Positions 1 through 10,691 of a DNA stretch of 64,000 nucleotides are shown here, one piece after another (within the stretch, counting starts at the first letter, position 1; every line of letters begins with the position of its first letter). The stretch lies in NCBI GenBank assembly GCA_024509875.1, contig JAMPIV010018779.1, forward strand, positions 63,501-127,500, given 5' to 3'. The notes under the pieces are model-generated. The model worked only from the letters and a program-made list of their open reading frames with translations, made no database searches and was not told where the DNA came from. The translations under genes were made by a program, and so were the position numbers. Source of the DNA: Oreohelix idahoensis (taxonomy: Eukaryota > Mollusca > Gastropoda > Stylommatophora > Oreohelicidae).

Positions 1-13
1 TGACAAAAACATT

Positions 14-568
14 ATGAGGAAAAATAATAGGTTAAATAATAATGCTGGACTTAAAAGGAAACATAAAGTTAACACAAATAATTATGATGAAAAAGTTTTT
101 ACTTTGCCCAGCAAAGACATGTCTACGACATGTAGGAAACTTAATACCTTTGGTGATGATAGGTATCATCCTCAGTCCAGTCAGGATGATACGACATCCA
201 ACAGAAAGACAATGTCGGTGTTGAAAGGGAAGGTTAATTCTTTGACAAAGAATACATATCATCATTGTCCACTATTTCGTGACAATGATACTACATATAT
301 TGGGAAAAGTGCGTATTCTCGCACAGTGTTAGTGCGAAATCTGCCGCAGGATACTACCTGGCAGGCACTTAGAATTTTTTTTGATTATACAGCAAACGTT
401 AAGTTTGTTCGTCTTCTGCCATCATGCAATGGGCAGAATAGACAGGCGATGGTTACATTTCGTAACAATCGAGACGCTCGTTGGGTAATCGAGCGTGATA
501 ATGGTGTTTATTTTCATCACCGTTATCTAAAGTTACAATTAGTACCTGATTCTGCGCCACGCAGATAA
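14..568 (+). CDS. RRM-like RNA-binding ORF upstream of a gypsy-type RT
   Basis: The ORF encodes about 184 residues, and its frame stays open to the window edge, so the true start may lie upstream. Residues 1-100 are basic, Asn/Ser/Thr-rich and probably disordered. Residues 102-178 read like an RNA recognition motif: an RNP2-like strand VLVRNLP (105-111), a helix, and an RNP1-like strand RQAMVTF (143-149) before a final beta strand ending LKLQLVP. RRM proteins bind single-stranded RNA. The next ORF, 134 bp downstream in another frame, is an RT-RNase H, so this ORF probably belongs to the same retroelement, perhaps in a gag-like role. RRMs are known in ORF1 of some LINEs; I do not know one as a standard part of a Ty3/gypsy element. 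The RRM call is by eye, and the link to the RT ORF is inferred from position. Confidence 0.55.
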   Translation: MRKNNRLNNNAGLKRKHKVNTNNYDEKVFTLPSKDMSTTCRKLNTFGDDRYHPQSSQDDTTSNRKTMSVLKGKVNSLTKNTYHHCPLFRDNDTTYIGKSAYSRTVLVRNLPQDTTWQALRIFFDYTANVKFVRLLPSCNGQNRQAMVTFRNNRDARWVIERDNGVYFHHRYLKLQLVPDSAPRR

Positions 569-701
569 TGGTGTACGCTCACCCTTTTGTCTTATTTCTT
601 GATGACTCAGCTCTAGTCAGTCATCATTTCTTTTCCTTATTGGTCATTTATTCTTATACGTCTTAGATATCAAGGGACACAAAAAGATATTTCATATTAA
701 C

Positions 702-2291
702 ATGCTCAAGCAATTTCATACACGTCCTGAACACTTACAGTCAATTTTTCATGAACTAGATGACAACACAGTATCTACTTGTTATTATTCTAACTTATCC
801 GTCATCCAGGAAGAAGAATCTTCTTTTCCTGAGGTACAGTTACCGTTACCGGTACCAGTAGTTCAACCTACTGAATCTTGGCGGGATGTAACCATCTCTT
901 CAACGGTTACACCGCAACAGCGTCTACAGATTGCTAATCTATTACAATCTTATCCAGATGTATTGACCGACGTCCCGGGTCGCACATCGGCTATCAGTCA
1001 TGACATTACTCTCAATGATGATACACCTATTCGTGTACATCCCTATTCGGTTCCTTTACATTTCCTTGCTAAAACTACTAAGGAACTTGAACAGATGTTG
1101 TCTCTGGGAATCATTGAGACTAGTAATTCGCCATTCTCTTCTCCATTAGTGATTGTCCGGAAGAAGGACAATAACATCAGACTATGTGTTGATTATAGAA
1201 AATTAAATGCTAAGACTATAGTTGACAGCGAACCACATCCACTTATCGACGACTTACTGCCACGTCTATCCAACGCAACTATATTTAGTAAGATAGACTT
1301 AACTAAAGGTTATTGGCAGATACCACTGACCGAAAAGGCTAAGTACTACACCGCATTTTCCACTCCACAAGGTCTATACCAGTGGAATGTGATGCCTTTT
1401 GGGCTTGTTAATGCGCCAGCTACCTTCATTCGCCTGATGCGACAAATTTTATCAGGTAGACCAGACGTTATTACATATATTGACGACATATGCTTGTTTA
1501 GTTCGTCGTTTGAGGAACATGTTTCGGGACTTAGATATGTTTTCGACACTCTAAGGAATTATCATCTAACTGCTAAACCTACAAAGGTGCAAATCGCGTG
1601 TAATGAGATAACCTTTTTGGGACATATCATTGGATCGGGATATATCCGAACGTTACCTAGTACAGTCTCCAAAATTCTAAACATAGCAGTTCCTCAGACG
1701 AAGAAACAGGTCAGGAGTTTGTTAGGACTTGTTCAATATTACAGTAGATTCATACCAAACTTGTCATCCATCACGGCTGTATTGTCTTCATTGTTAAAAA
1801 AAGACATGCCGGTGAAGGTGACATGGACTGGTACATGCAATGAAACTTTCAACAAAATTATAAATTTGTTCTCGCATGAACCAATTTTAAGACTTCCCGA
1901 TGCTTCCAAAAGATTTTTCTTACGAACAGATGCTAGTAACTACGGCATTGGTGCATGCCTGCTCCAGAACCATGATGGCATTCTACATCCTACCTTATAT
2001 ATTTCAAGAAAGCTAAAGCCGGCAGAAACAAAGTATTCCACAGTGGACAAGGAACTTTTATCAGTGATATGGGCAATAACTAAACTTGAAAAGTTCTTGC
2101 TTGGTGCTCCCTTCACCATACAGACGGACCAACGTGCTGTAGCATCTTTGCGTCGATCTAACCATAAGAGCCAAAAACTCGCCAGATATGCAATCATCCT
2201 ACAGCCATTTGAATTCTCCATTGAACATATTCCTGGCACTGAAAACATTGTGGCGGATGCGTTGTCACGTAATCCTATTGACGACGAATAA
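702..2291 (+). CDS. pol: Ty3/gypsy-type reverse transcriptase-RNase H ORF
   Basis: An intact 529-residue ORF. Residues 1-85 are linker. RT covers roughly 105-290, with LCVDYRKLN (161-169), FSKIDL (195-200, first catalytic Asp at 199), the MPFGL motif (231-235) and YIDD (259-262). RNase H follows, with its first catalytic Asp in RTDAS (about 407), a Glu in the STVDKELL stretch, a TDQ Asp, and ADALSR near the C-terminus. The enzyme would copy element RNA into DNA and degrade the RNA strand in a cytoplasmic particle. The ORF ends straight after RNase H, and no integrase follows in the next 1.9 kb. The N-terminal stretch, with a DVPGRT motif before RT, resembles elements with gag-PR-INT-RT-RH order (Gmr1-like), so integrase may lie left of the window. 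Loss of integrase is the alternative. No stops or frameshifts are visible. Confidence 0.9.
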   Translation: MLKQFHTRPEHLQSIFHELDDNTVSTCYYSNLSVIQEEESSFPEVQLPLPVPVVQPTESWRDVTISSTVTPQQRLQIANLLQSYPDVLTDVPGRTSAISHDITLNDDTPIRVHPYSVPLHFLAKTTKELEQMLSLGIIETSNSPFSSPLVIVRKKDNNIRLCVDYRKLNAKTIVDSEPHPLIDDLLPRLSNATIFSKIDLTKGYWQIPLTEKAKYYTAFSTPQGLYQWNVMPFGLVNAPATFIRLMRQILSGRPDVITYIDDICLFSSSFEEHVSGLRYVFDTLRNYHLTAKPTKVQIACNEITFLGHIIGSGYIRTLPSTVSKILNIAVPQTKKQVRSLLGLVQYYSRFIPNLSSITAVLSSLLKKDMPVKVTWTGTCNETFNKIINLFSHEPILRLPDASKRFFLRTDASNYGIGACLLQNHDGILHPTLYISRKLKPAETKYSTVDKELLSVIWAITKLEKFLLGAPFTIQTDQRAVASLRRSNHKSQKLARYAIILQPFEFSIEHIPGTENIVADALSRNPIDDE

Positions 2292-4193
2292 TCAACATTA
2301 ACATTCCTAAAACATATCAACTATAAGGGAACTAACCTTGCCTTCAATTTAAACTTTATAAACACTATATGCATCACAGAATTGAACTAAAGACAATCAA
2401 GGTATACATATTGACATTGAAACTTCGTCTAACGTCCATACACGATATATGAATATTCGTTGAACAATCATGGAACAATATCTGACGACAAGTCGAACTT
2501 ATTATCCTATGTGCACTTAATTCTTGGATGCTGGGATAAATGACATTTCTTTCCAACGTAAACGTTTGAACATTTTTGCCTAAAAGAATTCATCAGGATC
2601 AAGACTACGGATGGATCATCATATCCTATACTAATTAATTAGTTAACTTAACTTCTTAATTGAATTATTATCAATAAAATGAAATGTGAGAAAAAAATGA
2701 AATGAAAGAACAAAAAAAGAGAACGAAATATAAAAAGAAGAAATTATGAAAAGAGAAAATAAATCTCACACAAGTATTAGATTAATATTTTTTTTTTAAT
2801 GTACCTATACATTATTTAGTTAGTTAAATTAGATAGTTATTATTCACTAACACTTAACACACACAATTAAGTTAAACTTATATTCGAATTTCTTTCTATT
2901 TCTTCTCACTTATTTTGTCTTTTCTTCTCTCATAACATCGCGTTACATTAGAATCTTAATAATTTAACTCTTAGTTTAATTAATTAATTTAATTTTAATT
3001 AGTCAAATTAATTCCTATATGACATACTAATACGACAGACCTTACTTTAATTTAATTCTATCATTCACTATTAACATTGGACATTTTATTTAGTTGATAT
3101 AATAATATGTATAATATTGATATATAATGTGATTAATGTTAGATGACTATGACAAATAGTTAGTTGACATGACCGCGACACGGTTCTACTCAGAACATCG
3201 TCGGCCATATGTCACGATTGTGTTAAATTTTTTTTTTGAAAAATTGTTAAGTCGGATAGATCTTGAAAAAAAATCTATCGATTTTTTTTTCCCCGGTGTA
3301 CAGGGAATTGTTACGGTATATGCTATTAACGCCGTCTGCTAAAGGTTATCAGACGTGCAATCGTAAAGGTTAAGACATTTAATATATTGCGATAGATGTT
3401 TCAATTATTGAACGCTCCATACACGATCGATTATGACGTGTCTAGCGTTGTTTAGGACACAGTCGGTAACTAGGAGACGCTACCCTTTGTTACTTGACCG
3501 CCAAGCTGAATAGCTGCGTTTTTTCTAACCTTCCAATTCAATGGCATGATATAGCCATTTATATGTGCATTTTTGATGGACCAGGGTCAGTCCTAGAACT
3601 CTATATGAGAGGAAAATTTATGGAGGTTAGTATTTAACTAGAATTCTCAGAAGGAGGAGAATAATCGTCAAATTCGTATGAAATATTCAGACTCGCAGTC
3701 TCACTGTCGGCAGGTAGCCATGTCTAGCTGCGCGTGCATATAGCTGTGATGTTCTGACGACAATACTGCATTGTATCCTTAAACGGACATTGACACGTAA
3801 ACCAGCAGTCTACGTTATTGATTAATTTATGCATGACTTATAAGGACTTATGTTCTGTTCCTATTTGAAATGATCATCCTGTGTGTACATGTGATTAAAT
3901 ATTACGGACTCAATCTGAAGGCATTAATTACTTCATTAATGTTGCTGAGTTCAAGTTACATGAACTACTTCTTCATACCATGCTACTGAGTTGTATGAAC
4001 ACCTTCACCCTAATTCGCGTAATACTAAACAAAGCACGATTAACAAGAGATCACTAAAGTAACCATACTCAGTGCATGATCTTCAACCGGCAAATAACTC
4101 AGCAACAGTGGACACAATCTCTTCTCGTCATCCCTAGATACCCCCCTTTGTCGTAGCTACTGATTCGAATTCTATGCGTTTTGGTGAGAAACA
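2292..4193. other. AT-rich non-coding 3' region of the first gypsy-like element
   Basis: No coding sequence is supported. The first kilobase is very AT-rich with many TTAATTAA-like palindromes and T or A runs (for example 2790-2799 and 3228-3236). A purine-rich stretch at 3649-3661 could be a polypurine tract, so a 3' LTR may start nearby. There is no second copy in the window to confirm an LTR, and I could not fix its ends. Confidence 0.4.
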
Positions 4194-4205
4194 TCATGGT
4201 GCACA

Positions 4206-5545
4206 TCATCATCATCATCAGTTGCCATCTCCACAACGAAGGTTGGCTGTAATGGATCTCCAACGTCTTCTGTCTCTTGTCTTGATGGTGCACTCTGATA
4301 GACTCTTTCCTGTCCATCTCTTGATGTTGTCTTCCCACTTATAGCGCTGTCTTCCCCTTGCACGTTTGCCTTCAACTCTCCCTTCTGTTATGGTCTTCTG
4401 CAAGGTGTTATGCCTTTTTATGTGGCCAAAGTATTTTAGCTGTCGAACTTTGACCTCCCTCATTAGTTCTCTTTTCATACCTAGATTTTCTAGGACCTCC
4501 TTATTTGTTTTCATCTCTTTCCATGAGATACGCCCCATTCTTCTATATATCCACATTTCAAGAGCCTCAATTCTTTCTTCCAACTGCTTATTCATCGTCC
4601 ATGTTTCTGCACCATACAGAAATGCAGAATATATATAACACTTTATGATTCTCAGTTTTAATTTGTGAGATAACTGTTTGGATGTCAGTATATGTTTCAT
4701 GTTGTTGAATGTAGCTTTGGCCATTCCTATTCTCTTCTTGATTTCTGTTTCACATCTGCCATCTTCTGTTATTATATGACCGAGATATACGTAGCTCTTG
4801 ACTTGTTCCAGGATTTCCTCATTTACGCTTATCTTTAATGTGGGTTTATCGTCTGTTTTGCTAATTATCATAGTTTTTGTTTTCTCAATATTAATGTCGA
4901 GTCCATATTCATGACTTATACTGTTCACTTGCTTCACTAGTTCCTGTAACTCCTGTTCGCTTTCAGCTAACAACACGGTATCATCTGCATATCTAAGGTT
5001 GTTTATTGACCTTCCACTGATGTTCAGTCCTGGTATTTCCTGTATCTGTTTGAAAATTTTTTCGGTGTATAAATTAAATAGGCAGGGGGACAGCACACAA
5101 CCTTGTCTGACACCTCTTTTTATGTCTATGTATGGTGAATAATTCCTTCCAGTTCTTACTGTGGCAGTTTGCTCCCAATAAAGGTTACTGAGTATTCTTA
5201 TATCTTTTCCATCAATACCTATGTCTTCGAGGCATTCAATTATTTTCTCATGATGGACTCTGTCAAAAGCCTTCTTATAGTCAATGAAGCACATATACAT
5301 ACTTTTTTGGACCTCTGTATATTTTTCTGCTAATATTCTTAGGCAAAATATTGCCTCTCTTGTTCCACTGTTCCGTCTAAAACCAAACTGTTCTTCCTGG
5401 ATTTCGCTGTCTACTTTACTTTTTATTCTTTCCTGTATGATTTTGAGCAGTATCTTAATTGCATGACTCATCAGGCTGATTGTTCTGAAGTCTGAACATT
5501 CTGTTGCATTTGGTTTTTTGGGCAATGTTATAAAAACTGATGTCT
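4206..5545 (-). mobile_element. 5'-truncated LINE with (ATG)n tail and 12-bp TSD
   Basis: A 1.34-kb non-LTR retrotransposon copy in minus orientation. Its 3' end carries a short (ATG)n tail, seen as ATC repeats at 4206-4219. The same 12 bases, tcatggtgcaca, sit at 4194-4205 and 5546-5557, a perfect target-site duplication that fixes both ends. Truncation occurs within the start of the RT, typical of incomplete target-primed reverse transcription. Confidence 0.9.
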
Positions 5546-5669
5546 TCATGGTGCACAGCAATCCATCTAAATATAACTTTATCAGGATTGCCCTGCCTCG
5601 TGATGTGCTCTCAACATTGGTGAACCCCAGCAAGTCTGTTCTTTCCCATCTGAGACCACCGGGACCCAT
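4218..5669 (-). CDS. LINE reverse transcriptase ORF, 5'-truncated, reading in from flank
   Basis: An open frame of 483 residues encodes the RT of the LINE. The first 40 residues or so come from flanking DNA, because the element's left TSD edge falls at about residue 41; that segment is not LINE protein. From residue 43 the RT reads TSVFITLPKK, then FGFRRN (95-100), FIDYKKAFDR (128-137, first catalytic Asp), RQGCVLSP (188-195) and YADD (227-230). A thumb-like region follows, then a basic C-terminal domain with a GRQRYKWEDNIKRW motif. The endonuclease has been lost. The frame has no stops, so this copy is fairly young. The clade is not certain; RTE-like or a related APE-type lineage fits best. 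It cannot be autonomous without its 5' half. Confidence 0.85.
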   Translation of the reverse strand: MGPGGLRWERTDLLGFTNVESTSRGRAILIKLYLDGLLCTMKTSVFITLPKKPNATECSDFRTISLMSHAIKILLKIIQERIKSKVDSEIQEEQFGFRRNSGTREAIFCLRILAEKYTEVQKSMYMCFIDYKKAFDRVHHEKIIECLEDIGIDGKDIRILSNLYWEQTATVRTGRNYSPYIDIKRGVRQGCVLSPCLFNLYTEKIFKQIQEIPGLNISGRSINNLRYADDTVLLAESEQELQELVKQVNSISHEYGLDINIEKTKTMIISKTDDKPTLKISVNEEILEQVKSYVYLGHIITEDGRCETEIKKRIGMAKATFNNMKHILTSKQLSHKLKLRIIKCYIYSAFLYGAETWTMNKQLEERIEALEMWIYRRMGRISWKEMKTNKEVLENLGMKRELMREVKVRQLKYFGHIKRHNTLQKTITEGRVEGKRARGRQRYKWEDNIKRWTGKSLSECTIKTRDRRRWRSITANLRCGDGN

Positions 5670-5924
5670 AAGGAACCAATATCTTCGGCCCTGACTCTAG
5701 TATTTGAAAATTCACTGGTAAGTGGCTGTATTATTTCCAATGTTGTATATATTTATTGCTGGTTAGCTTGTAATATTTTTCTCTGGTTGGAAAGAATTGT
5801 TCGTTCGGTGGGGAATAATAAATCAATAGCTTACTTTTTTTTTTCCAAAGCAGAGTTGATTTTTTTTTTTTTTTTTAATTAGAAACCAATGAAATAACAC
5901 ATAATACATAGATATAATATAATT
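5558..5924. other. non-coding flank, no feature recognised
   Basis: Unique-looking AT-rich sequence with T runs around 5828-5836 and 5861-5876. I see no gene or repeat family here. Confidence 0.4.
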
Positions 5925-5939
5925 GTATAAATGTACCCT

Positions 5940-6131
5940 CAGCCCCTGCATACTCAGGCGGAACAGTCCCAATTACGATGGTTTGGTCATGTCTGCAGAA
6001 TTGAAGAAGATCGGCTATTACGACAAATGAAACCTGGCCAGGAGAAAGATAGCCGATACGATAGTATGGCGTTCTCTCTGGCAAATCTCTACACCCCAGG
6101 GTGAAAGAGGAACGACTAAGTAAGTAAGAAA
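5940..6131 (+). mobile_element. LINE 3' tail fragment with (TAAG)n end and 15-bp TSD
   Basis: About 190 bp of the 3' end of a LINE. The sense translation keeps the LRWFGHVCRIEEDRL type of motif and an SLQISTPQGERGTTK-like end, matching the fragment at 13291-13682. It ends in taagtaagtaag. Near-identical 15-mers, gtataaatgtaccct (5925-5939) and gtataaatttaccct (6132-6146), flank it as a target-site duplication with one mismatch. Confidence 0.8.
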
Positions 6132-6146
6132 GTATAAATTTACCCT

Positions 6147-6940
6147 ATCAGAATAACCATTGCTGACAAACACAATTATAAAGGTTATGTGAAGGCTGTC
6201 AGCCTTTGACTGGACAAATAAAGAGATAGCGAGCACAAGAAAACATCGCAGCAAAACGGAAAAGAAAGGACAAAGGAAATAGAGGAAGAGAGAAATAAAA
6301 CTAAACGACACTGTGGCATGGCGAAAAAAATAACAGAATTGACGGAGAACAAGATTAGAAACCTATATAACAGTTACATCAGTTCAGCGACATTCTATGG
6401 AAATACGCTATGAAGTTTCAGTACTCACTTTCACACGTTCAATAATTAAATCAGGCAAACCTTTCTGGTGAAATGGTCAGGCCCTCTCTTGCGTTATCGT
6501 ATTCTGGATCTAATGGCGTGGCCAAACTAAAGAAATAACTGGCTGAATTTGCAGAATGAAAGCATAACCATTCTCCTGTCCGTGGAAACTGTGGCTGGGA
6601 CGAGAACTTTATAATCTATTTGGTCTTACCTAAAATTAGCACGATCACGACCGACTACCACTAAATCGACTAAAACTGACAATAAACGTTTAAATAGTAC
6701 GCGTTATGGTAACATTAGTAAACTACCTACTCAAACACAATATTTACATGCTGGACCAGCAACAGCTGCCAGTGTTCTAGGCTTGGGCAGCTTCTATTTT
6801 GTGATCCACAAACTGAATATTGTGGGCGGGCGTGGTTTTGTAAACTGGCTTCCTGTCATACGATCAGCAGTAACACAGCAAAAAAAAAAAAAAATAAAAA
6901 AAAAAGCTTGAGTAAACATCTGGTGAAAAAACCCTACTTG
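6147..6940. other. non-coding spacer
   Basis: AT-rich sequence with an A-rich run at 6880-6905. No coding region, RNA gene or recognisable repeat was seen. Confidence 0.4.
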
Positions 6941-7086
6941 CCCAATTCGTAGTAAAATACAGCCAGTAACACATGCGCAGTAAAGTATCTGGTAAAACAC
7001 TATCAGTAACATATACTCAGTACAATATCCAGTAAATAGTATCAGTAACAAACACACTGCATAGTATCTTCTAATATACAGTCAGT
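6941..7086. repeat. minisatellite array, CAGTAACACACACTCAGTA family
   Basis: Degenerate tandem units of roughly 35-45 bp containing cagtaacacacac and agtatctagtaaaatac-like blocks. The same family recurs at 12980-14060, 14960-15145 and 19540-20062. Confidence 0.75.
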
Positions 7087-7390
7087 GGGACCCAAAGATG
7101 CAGCAGCAGTCAGCGACCCATAGCTTGACTGCTTGCGTCAGGGTCAGCGAACCAGAGCTGACCAAGACCCTACTCCACCTCCACGTGGTGGTCCTGGAAA
7201 CAGGCTGCATCACTGCAGTCTGGATAAGAGAGTAGGGATCGAAGAGGGAAGGCAAACCCGGTCCCAAAAAATGCTGTGCTGAAGTCGGATGTGTCGGCCG
7301 AAAGGCGCAGATATCGCATCTCCGATGTAAACAGACACAACGCAACCAACGTCCTTTTCAGGACGAACGAGGAAGAAGAGGAAGAAGAAG
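7087..7390 (+). mobile_element. SINE-like or LINE-tail insert, 304 bp, (GAA)n tail, 13-bp TSD
   Basis: A discrete 304-bp insert in the minisatellite. It is flanked by the perfect 13-bp duplication atatacagtcagt (7074-7086 and 7391-7403) and ends in gaggaagaagaggaagaagaag. Just before the tail is a small hairpin, gtccttttcaggac, of the kind many LINE RTs use to recognise a 3' end. There is no sense ORF. I see no clear pol III A and B boxes, so a 5'-truncated LINE 3'UTR is as likely as a SINE. Confidence 0.75.
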
Positions 7391-7403
7391 ATATACAGTC
7401 AGT

Positions 7404-8269
7404 AACACACACTTTGGCTTTCTTTATTTCTTCCTTTGTTGGTTTTTCACCGTTAATTTGTAGCTCTTCTTCTGCTGGCTGGATGTCCGGGGGGTTTTGT
7501 GGAGCTGGTCTATTGAGAAGGTCCTCAAAATATTCTGTCCACCTCTTCATTTGCTTTTGTATATTGCTGAGCAGTTTTCCATTCTTGTCTTTTATGAGGC
7601 AACTTGTTTGCTTGTATTTCCCCGTTAGCTTCTTTGTGCTGTTATACAGTTCTCTCATATTTCCTTTGGCTGCAGCATCTTCTGCCTCTCTTGCCAACTC
7701 CTCAATCTACTTCCTCTTGTCTCTTTTGATACTTCTTTTTACTTCTTTGTTTGCTTCTGTGTACACTTCTTGAGCCTTGGCTTCGGAAGTTTTGTTTGTG
7801 TTTAAATTTGCTTTCTTTTTTTTTCTGTCTTTTATCTTAATGATGGCTTTTGTTGTTATCCTGCTTTTTGTTGTCGTTCCCTTTTCCCCAGTACTTCTTC
7901 ACATGTCGCATTCCATGTCGTTTTGATTTGCTGCCAATAGTCTTCTGTCTGTATTCTCTACATCTTCCAGCTGTTGGAGCACTTGGAATTTGTTGGATAT
8001 TGTGACCGCAAATTTGTCTCTTGTTTCTTGATTTCTTAGATATCCTACATTAAATTGTTGTCTATAATTTTACATTGTTGCATATCTCTTGAGTTTCAGT
8101 TTTACTTTGGCTATCAGAAGGTGGTGATTTGATGCAACATCTGCTCCTCTATATACCTTTACATCTTGCAATGACGATCTAAACTTCTTGTTTATGTATA
8201 TGTGATCAATCTGATTTTCTGTTCTATGGTCTGGTAATATCCATGTTGCCTTGTGTATTCTCTTATGTG
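7404..8269 (-). pseudogene. LINE endonuclease C-terminus and EN-RT linker
   Basis: Minus-strand coding remnant with several stops. Reading down from 8269, the end of an APE-type endonuclease is clear: an IHKATW motif, then NQIDHI, then a SNHHLL block where the family usually has S-D-H, so a catalytic Asp looks changed to Asn. After a stop comes a charged linker (about 7697 to 7404) with AREAEDAAAKGNMRELYN, TGKYKQ and WTEYFEDLLN motifs, ending at EEIKKA where the inversion breaks. The segment 52060-52875 in another LINE copy is closely similar. The N-terminal half of the same endonuclease lies beyond the nested LTR at 10692-11435. Confidence 0.85.
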
Positions 8270-10691
8270 TGTGGTAAAGTGGGATGATATAAATATTTAT
8301 AAGGGACTTAGTGTACTGACTGAGATCAGCTGTTAAGGTATCTGTATCTAGTAAGTGTGGTGTATTACAGATGACCTTACTTTGCTACCACATTTAGACC
8401 TCAGTCAGACTTATTCTGGAATATGTGTGATGACTACGTTGAATGTCTAGGGTTATGATAGTGATGAAGTGTATGTTCACAACAACCAACAGACAGATAA
8501 ACAATTTAATTTAATCCACAATACTTTACAACACTGTGACACTCACATACATAGAACACTCTATAAGACTATCTTAATAAGTCAAGTGTAACTTTTAAAA
8601 TATGTATTAATTCCTTTCAATAATAGATATCCTGATTCAACTACAAAGTGAACCAGGAATCACAATCAAATGTAATCACAAGTTGTATGTACACAATTTA
8701 TAGATAGGATCTTTGTATCGACATATATTATTATTACAATATGTGTGTAAGTTGTGATGTAGTACTATGAGGTAATACTAGCTTTTCAAGCTAGGTTGTT
8801 GTTTGTCATCATGACTTCAAGTGTTTGTTTCTGGTGGAAATAATATTGGAAAGGTTCACAGTTTCTTTTTAATTGAAACAAATAACTGTCCCTCTTGATT
8901 TAATGTACAGTCAATTTTTGAGGGGGGTATACACAAGATTGAGCTGCTCTGGCCAACGAAATCTTAACTTCTGTGTGGGCGGCAGGAACTCTGACTCCTC
9001 TGCTCGCTTGCTTCGCCGTTTTCTTGAGAAACAACACTGGTCGATATCTTGACCAAGGAGTATGCTACCAGCCTCTGGATTCAGCACAACTCAGACCAGG
9101 TGCTGCTTTAATACTTTAGTACCACGGTCCCTGAAACAAGAAGGTTGTACCTCCTACTTCAGAACTAATTTATAATCTATTTCCACACTGAAGCACAATA
9201 CATAACAAACACCGAGTTCAGCGCGGTAGGCCAACTGCTAGCTTCTCATGAACAATATACACCAGTATTCCTCTCCCTAATGGTTACAACGCCTCTGCAA
9301 TTCCAGCATTATTTCCTTCTATTCAATAAGATAGGGGTCATAGTACTATTTAGCAATCCCATGCAGTTATACTCCTCTCCGACAAGTTTTGTTCATGGGG
9401 GAGCAATATCTAGGCTTTCATGGTTGTTACTGAACCACACACATACAGACATAAATTATCAATTCACATTCAATTTTCATCAAAAAGATATCAAATATGT
9501 CTAGCTTACCACAATTCAAGGAAATATTAAACAAGTACGTTGACTGGCGATGAGTTATGGCACAATTCCGATCTGCCTCTGTCCCAGGCTTTTATTAGAA
9601 AAATGTGAACTGGTTCTCAACGCACTTGCTTCTACAAATTGTATTTTCAAAAAGTGGCAATGAACTGACGCTCCTAATTGACTATATTAAATGGTCTAGC
9701 CAATGAGACCATGTTTACAAAAGCTTTTGAAAAAAAGTACCCTTCCTATCGTTTCCATTAACAACCAAAAATAGTATTTGCAATCGACTAATCATGTTTC
9801 GCCTTACATATTATTCTAGCCAATCAAATAGGATTTAACGTGGTGGCCTCATTTCCTCTAAAGCAGTGTCCAAACACGCCATTATGAGCAAATATGATCC
9901 TGTGTTGTCAGACAACACCACTATAGTATTTTGGCTATAATTTGTTAATTATTAGACTATTTGCTTAACACCTAACATATTCTTTGTCAGCAAGTCCTAA
10001 GGCACCCAAATATATAAGTTTAATGGAGCCAAGTGGCTGCGTTCAAAATATGTATTTTCTTCTACCACCCGTTCACTTCTATACGATGGGGTGTCTTCTG
10101 TACTGTCAGGATTTCAGACGTAAAACAGTATTGTGTCATGTTTCCTAATAAGCATTAACCATGTTTTTTAAAACCTTACCTCGTATTGGTAGTGTTTTTT
10201 GTCACTGTTTATTTGAAAAAATATCAAGCCTGCATGCCTTTCGCGTGGGGTGGCATTAATTTTAAATCGCGAAGCGACGTGGTAGCATTGCATGCGTTCC
10301 TCCGTACATCTCTCTCTCTCTCTCTCTTCTAAGCCCGTCTGTCTTTTAGTTTACGTAGTGCATAAAATGACATTAATGGAATATTAAATCTAGGTCATTA
10401 CGCAGTGTCTCTCTCAAGGTCGTACAAGAAATATAGTACTAGTTTTATTTTTAGAAACGCGTGTATTTGATGCAGTAGGCTTTACGAGCAAACGTGAAAG
10501 CGCTACAATTATGCAGACGAAGTAGAAAAAGGGGATTTCTTGTTTAGCTAGTATGACGTTCTATAACACAGGCGTACGCTATTGTGACCGCACTGTTCTT
10601 TTACCATTCTTCTTTCCTTTTATTGAATTACTTCGTTAGGCTTTACATTTACTTTCGAATTTATATATGTGGATTAGAATTTCTCACGACA
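8270..10691. mobile_element. solo LTR (2.42 kb) nested in LINE endonuclease, 5-bp TSD
   Basis: The insert starts TGTGGTAAAG and ends CACGACA, TG...CA ends, between two copies of atgtg (8265-8269 and 10692-10696). It has no coding sequence. Removing it together with one TSD copy joins the two endonuclease parts in frame through a Phe-Pro-His-Lys-Arg-Ile-His motif typical of this LINE family, so the boundaries are firm. Stretches at 8440-9060 resemble 27130-27680 in the second solo LTR at 26953-28854, which also starts TGTGGT and has a 5-bp TSD. The parent LTR element is not in the window. A (TC)n run lies at 10311-10328. Confidence 0.85.

Noticed and set aside
3228..3300. Polypurine tract and LTR start for the first gypsy-like element
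   Set aside because: The run is mostly T on the plus strand, wrong for a polypurine tract, and no second LTR copy exists in the window.
4218..4338. Separate small genes overlapping the LINE 3' end
   Set aside because: They are other-frame readings of the LINE coding sequence and its ATG tail.
5549..5669. N-terminal 40 residues of the LINE RT ORF as part of the protein
   Set aside because: The TSD places the element's edge at 5545, so this stretch is flanking DNA that happens to be open.
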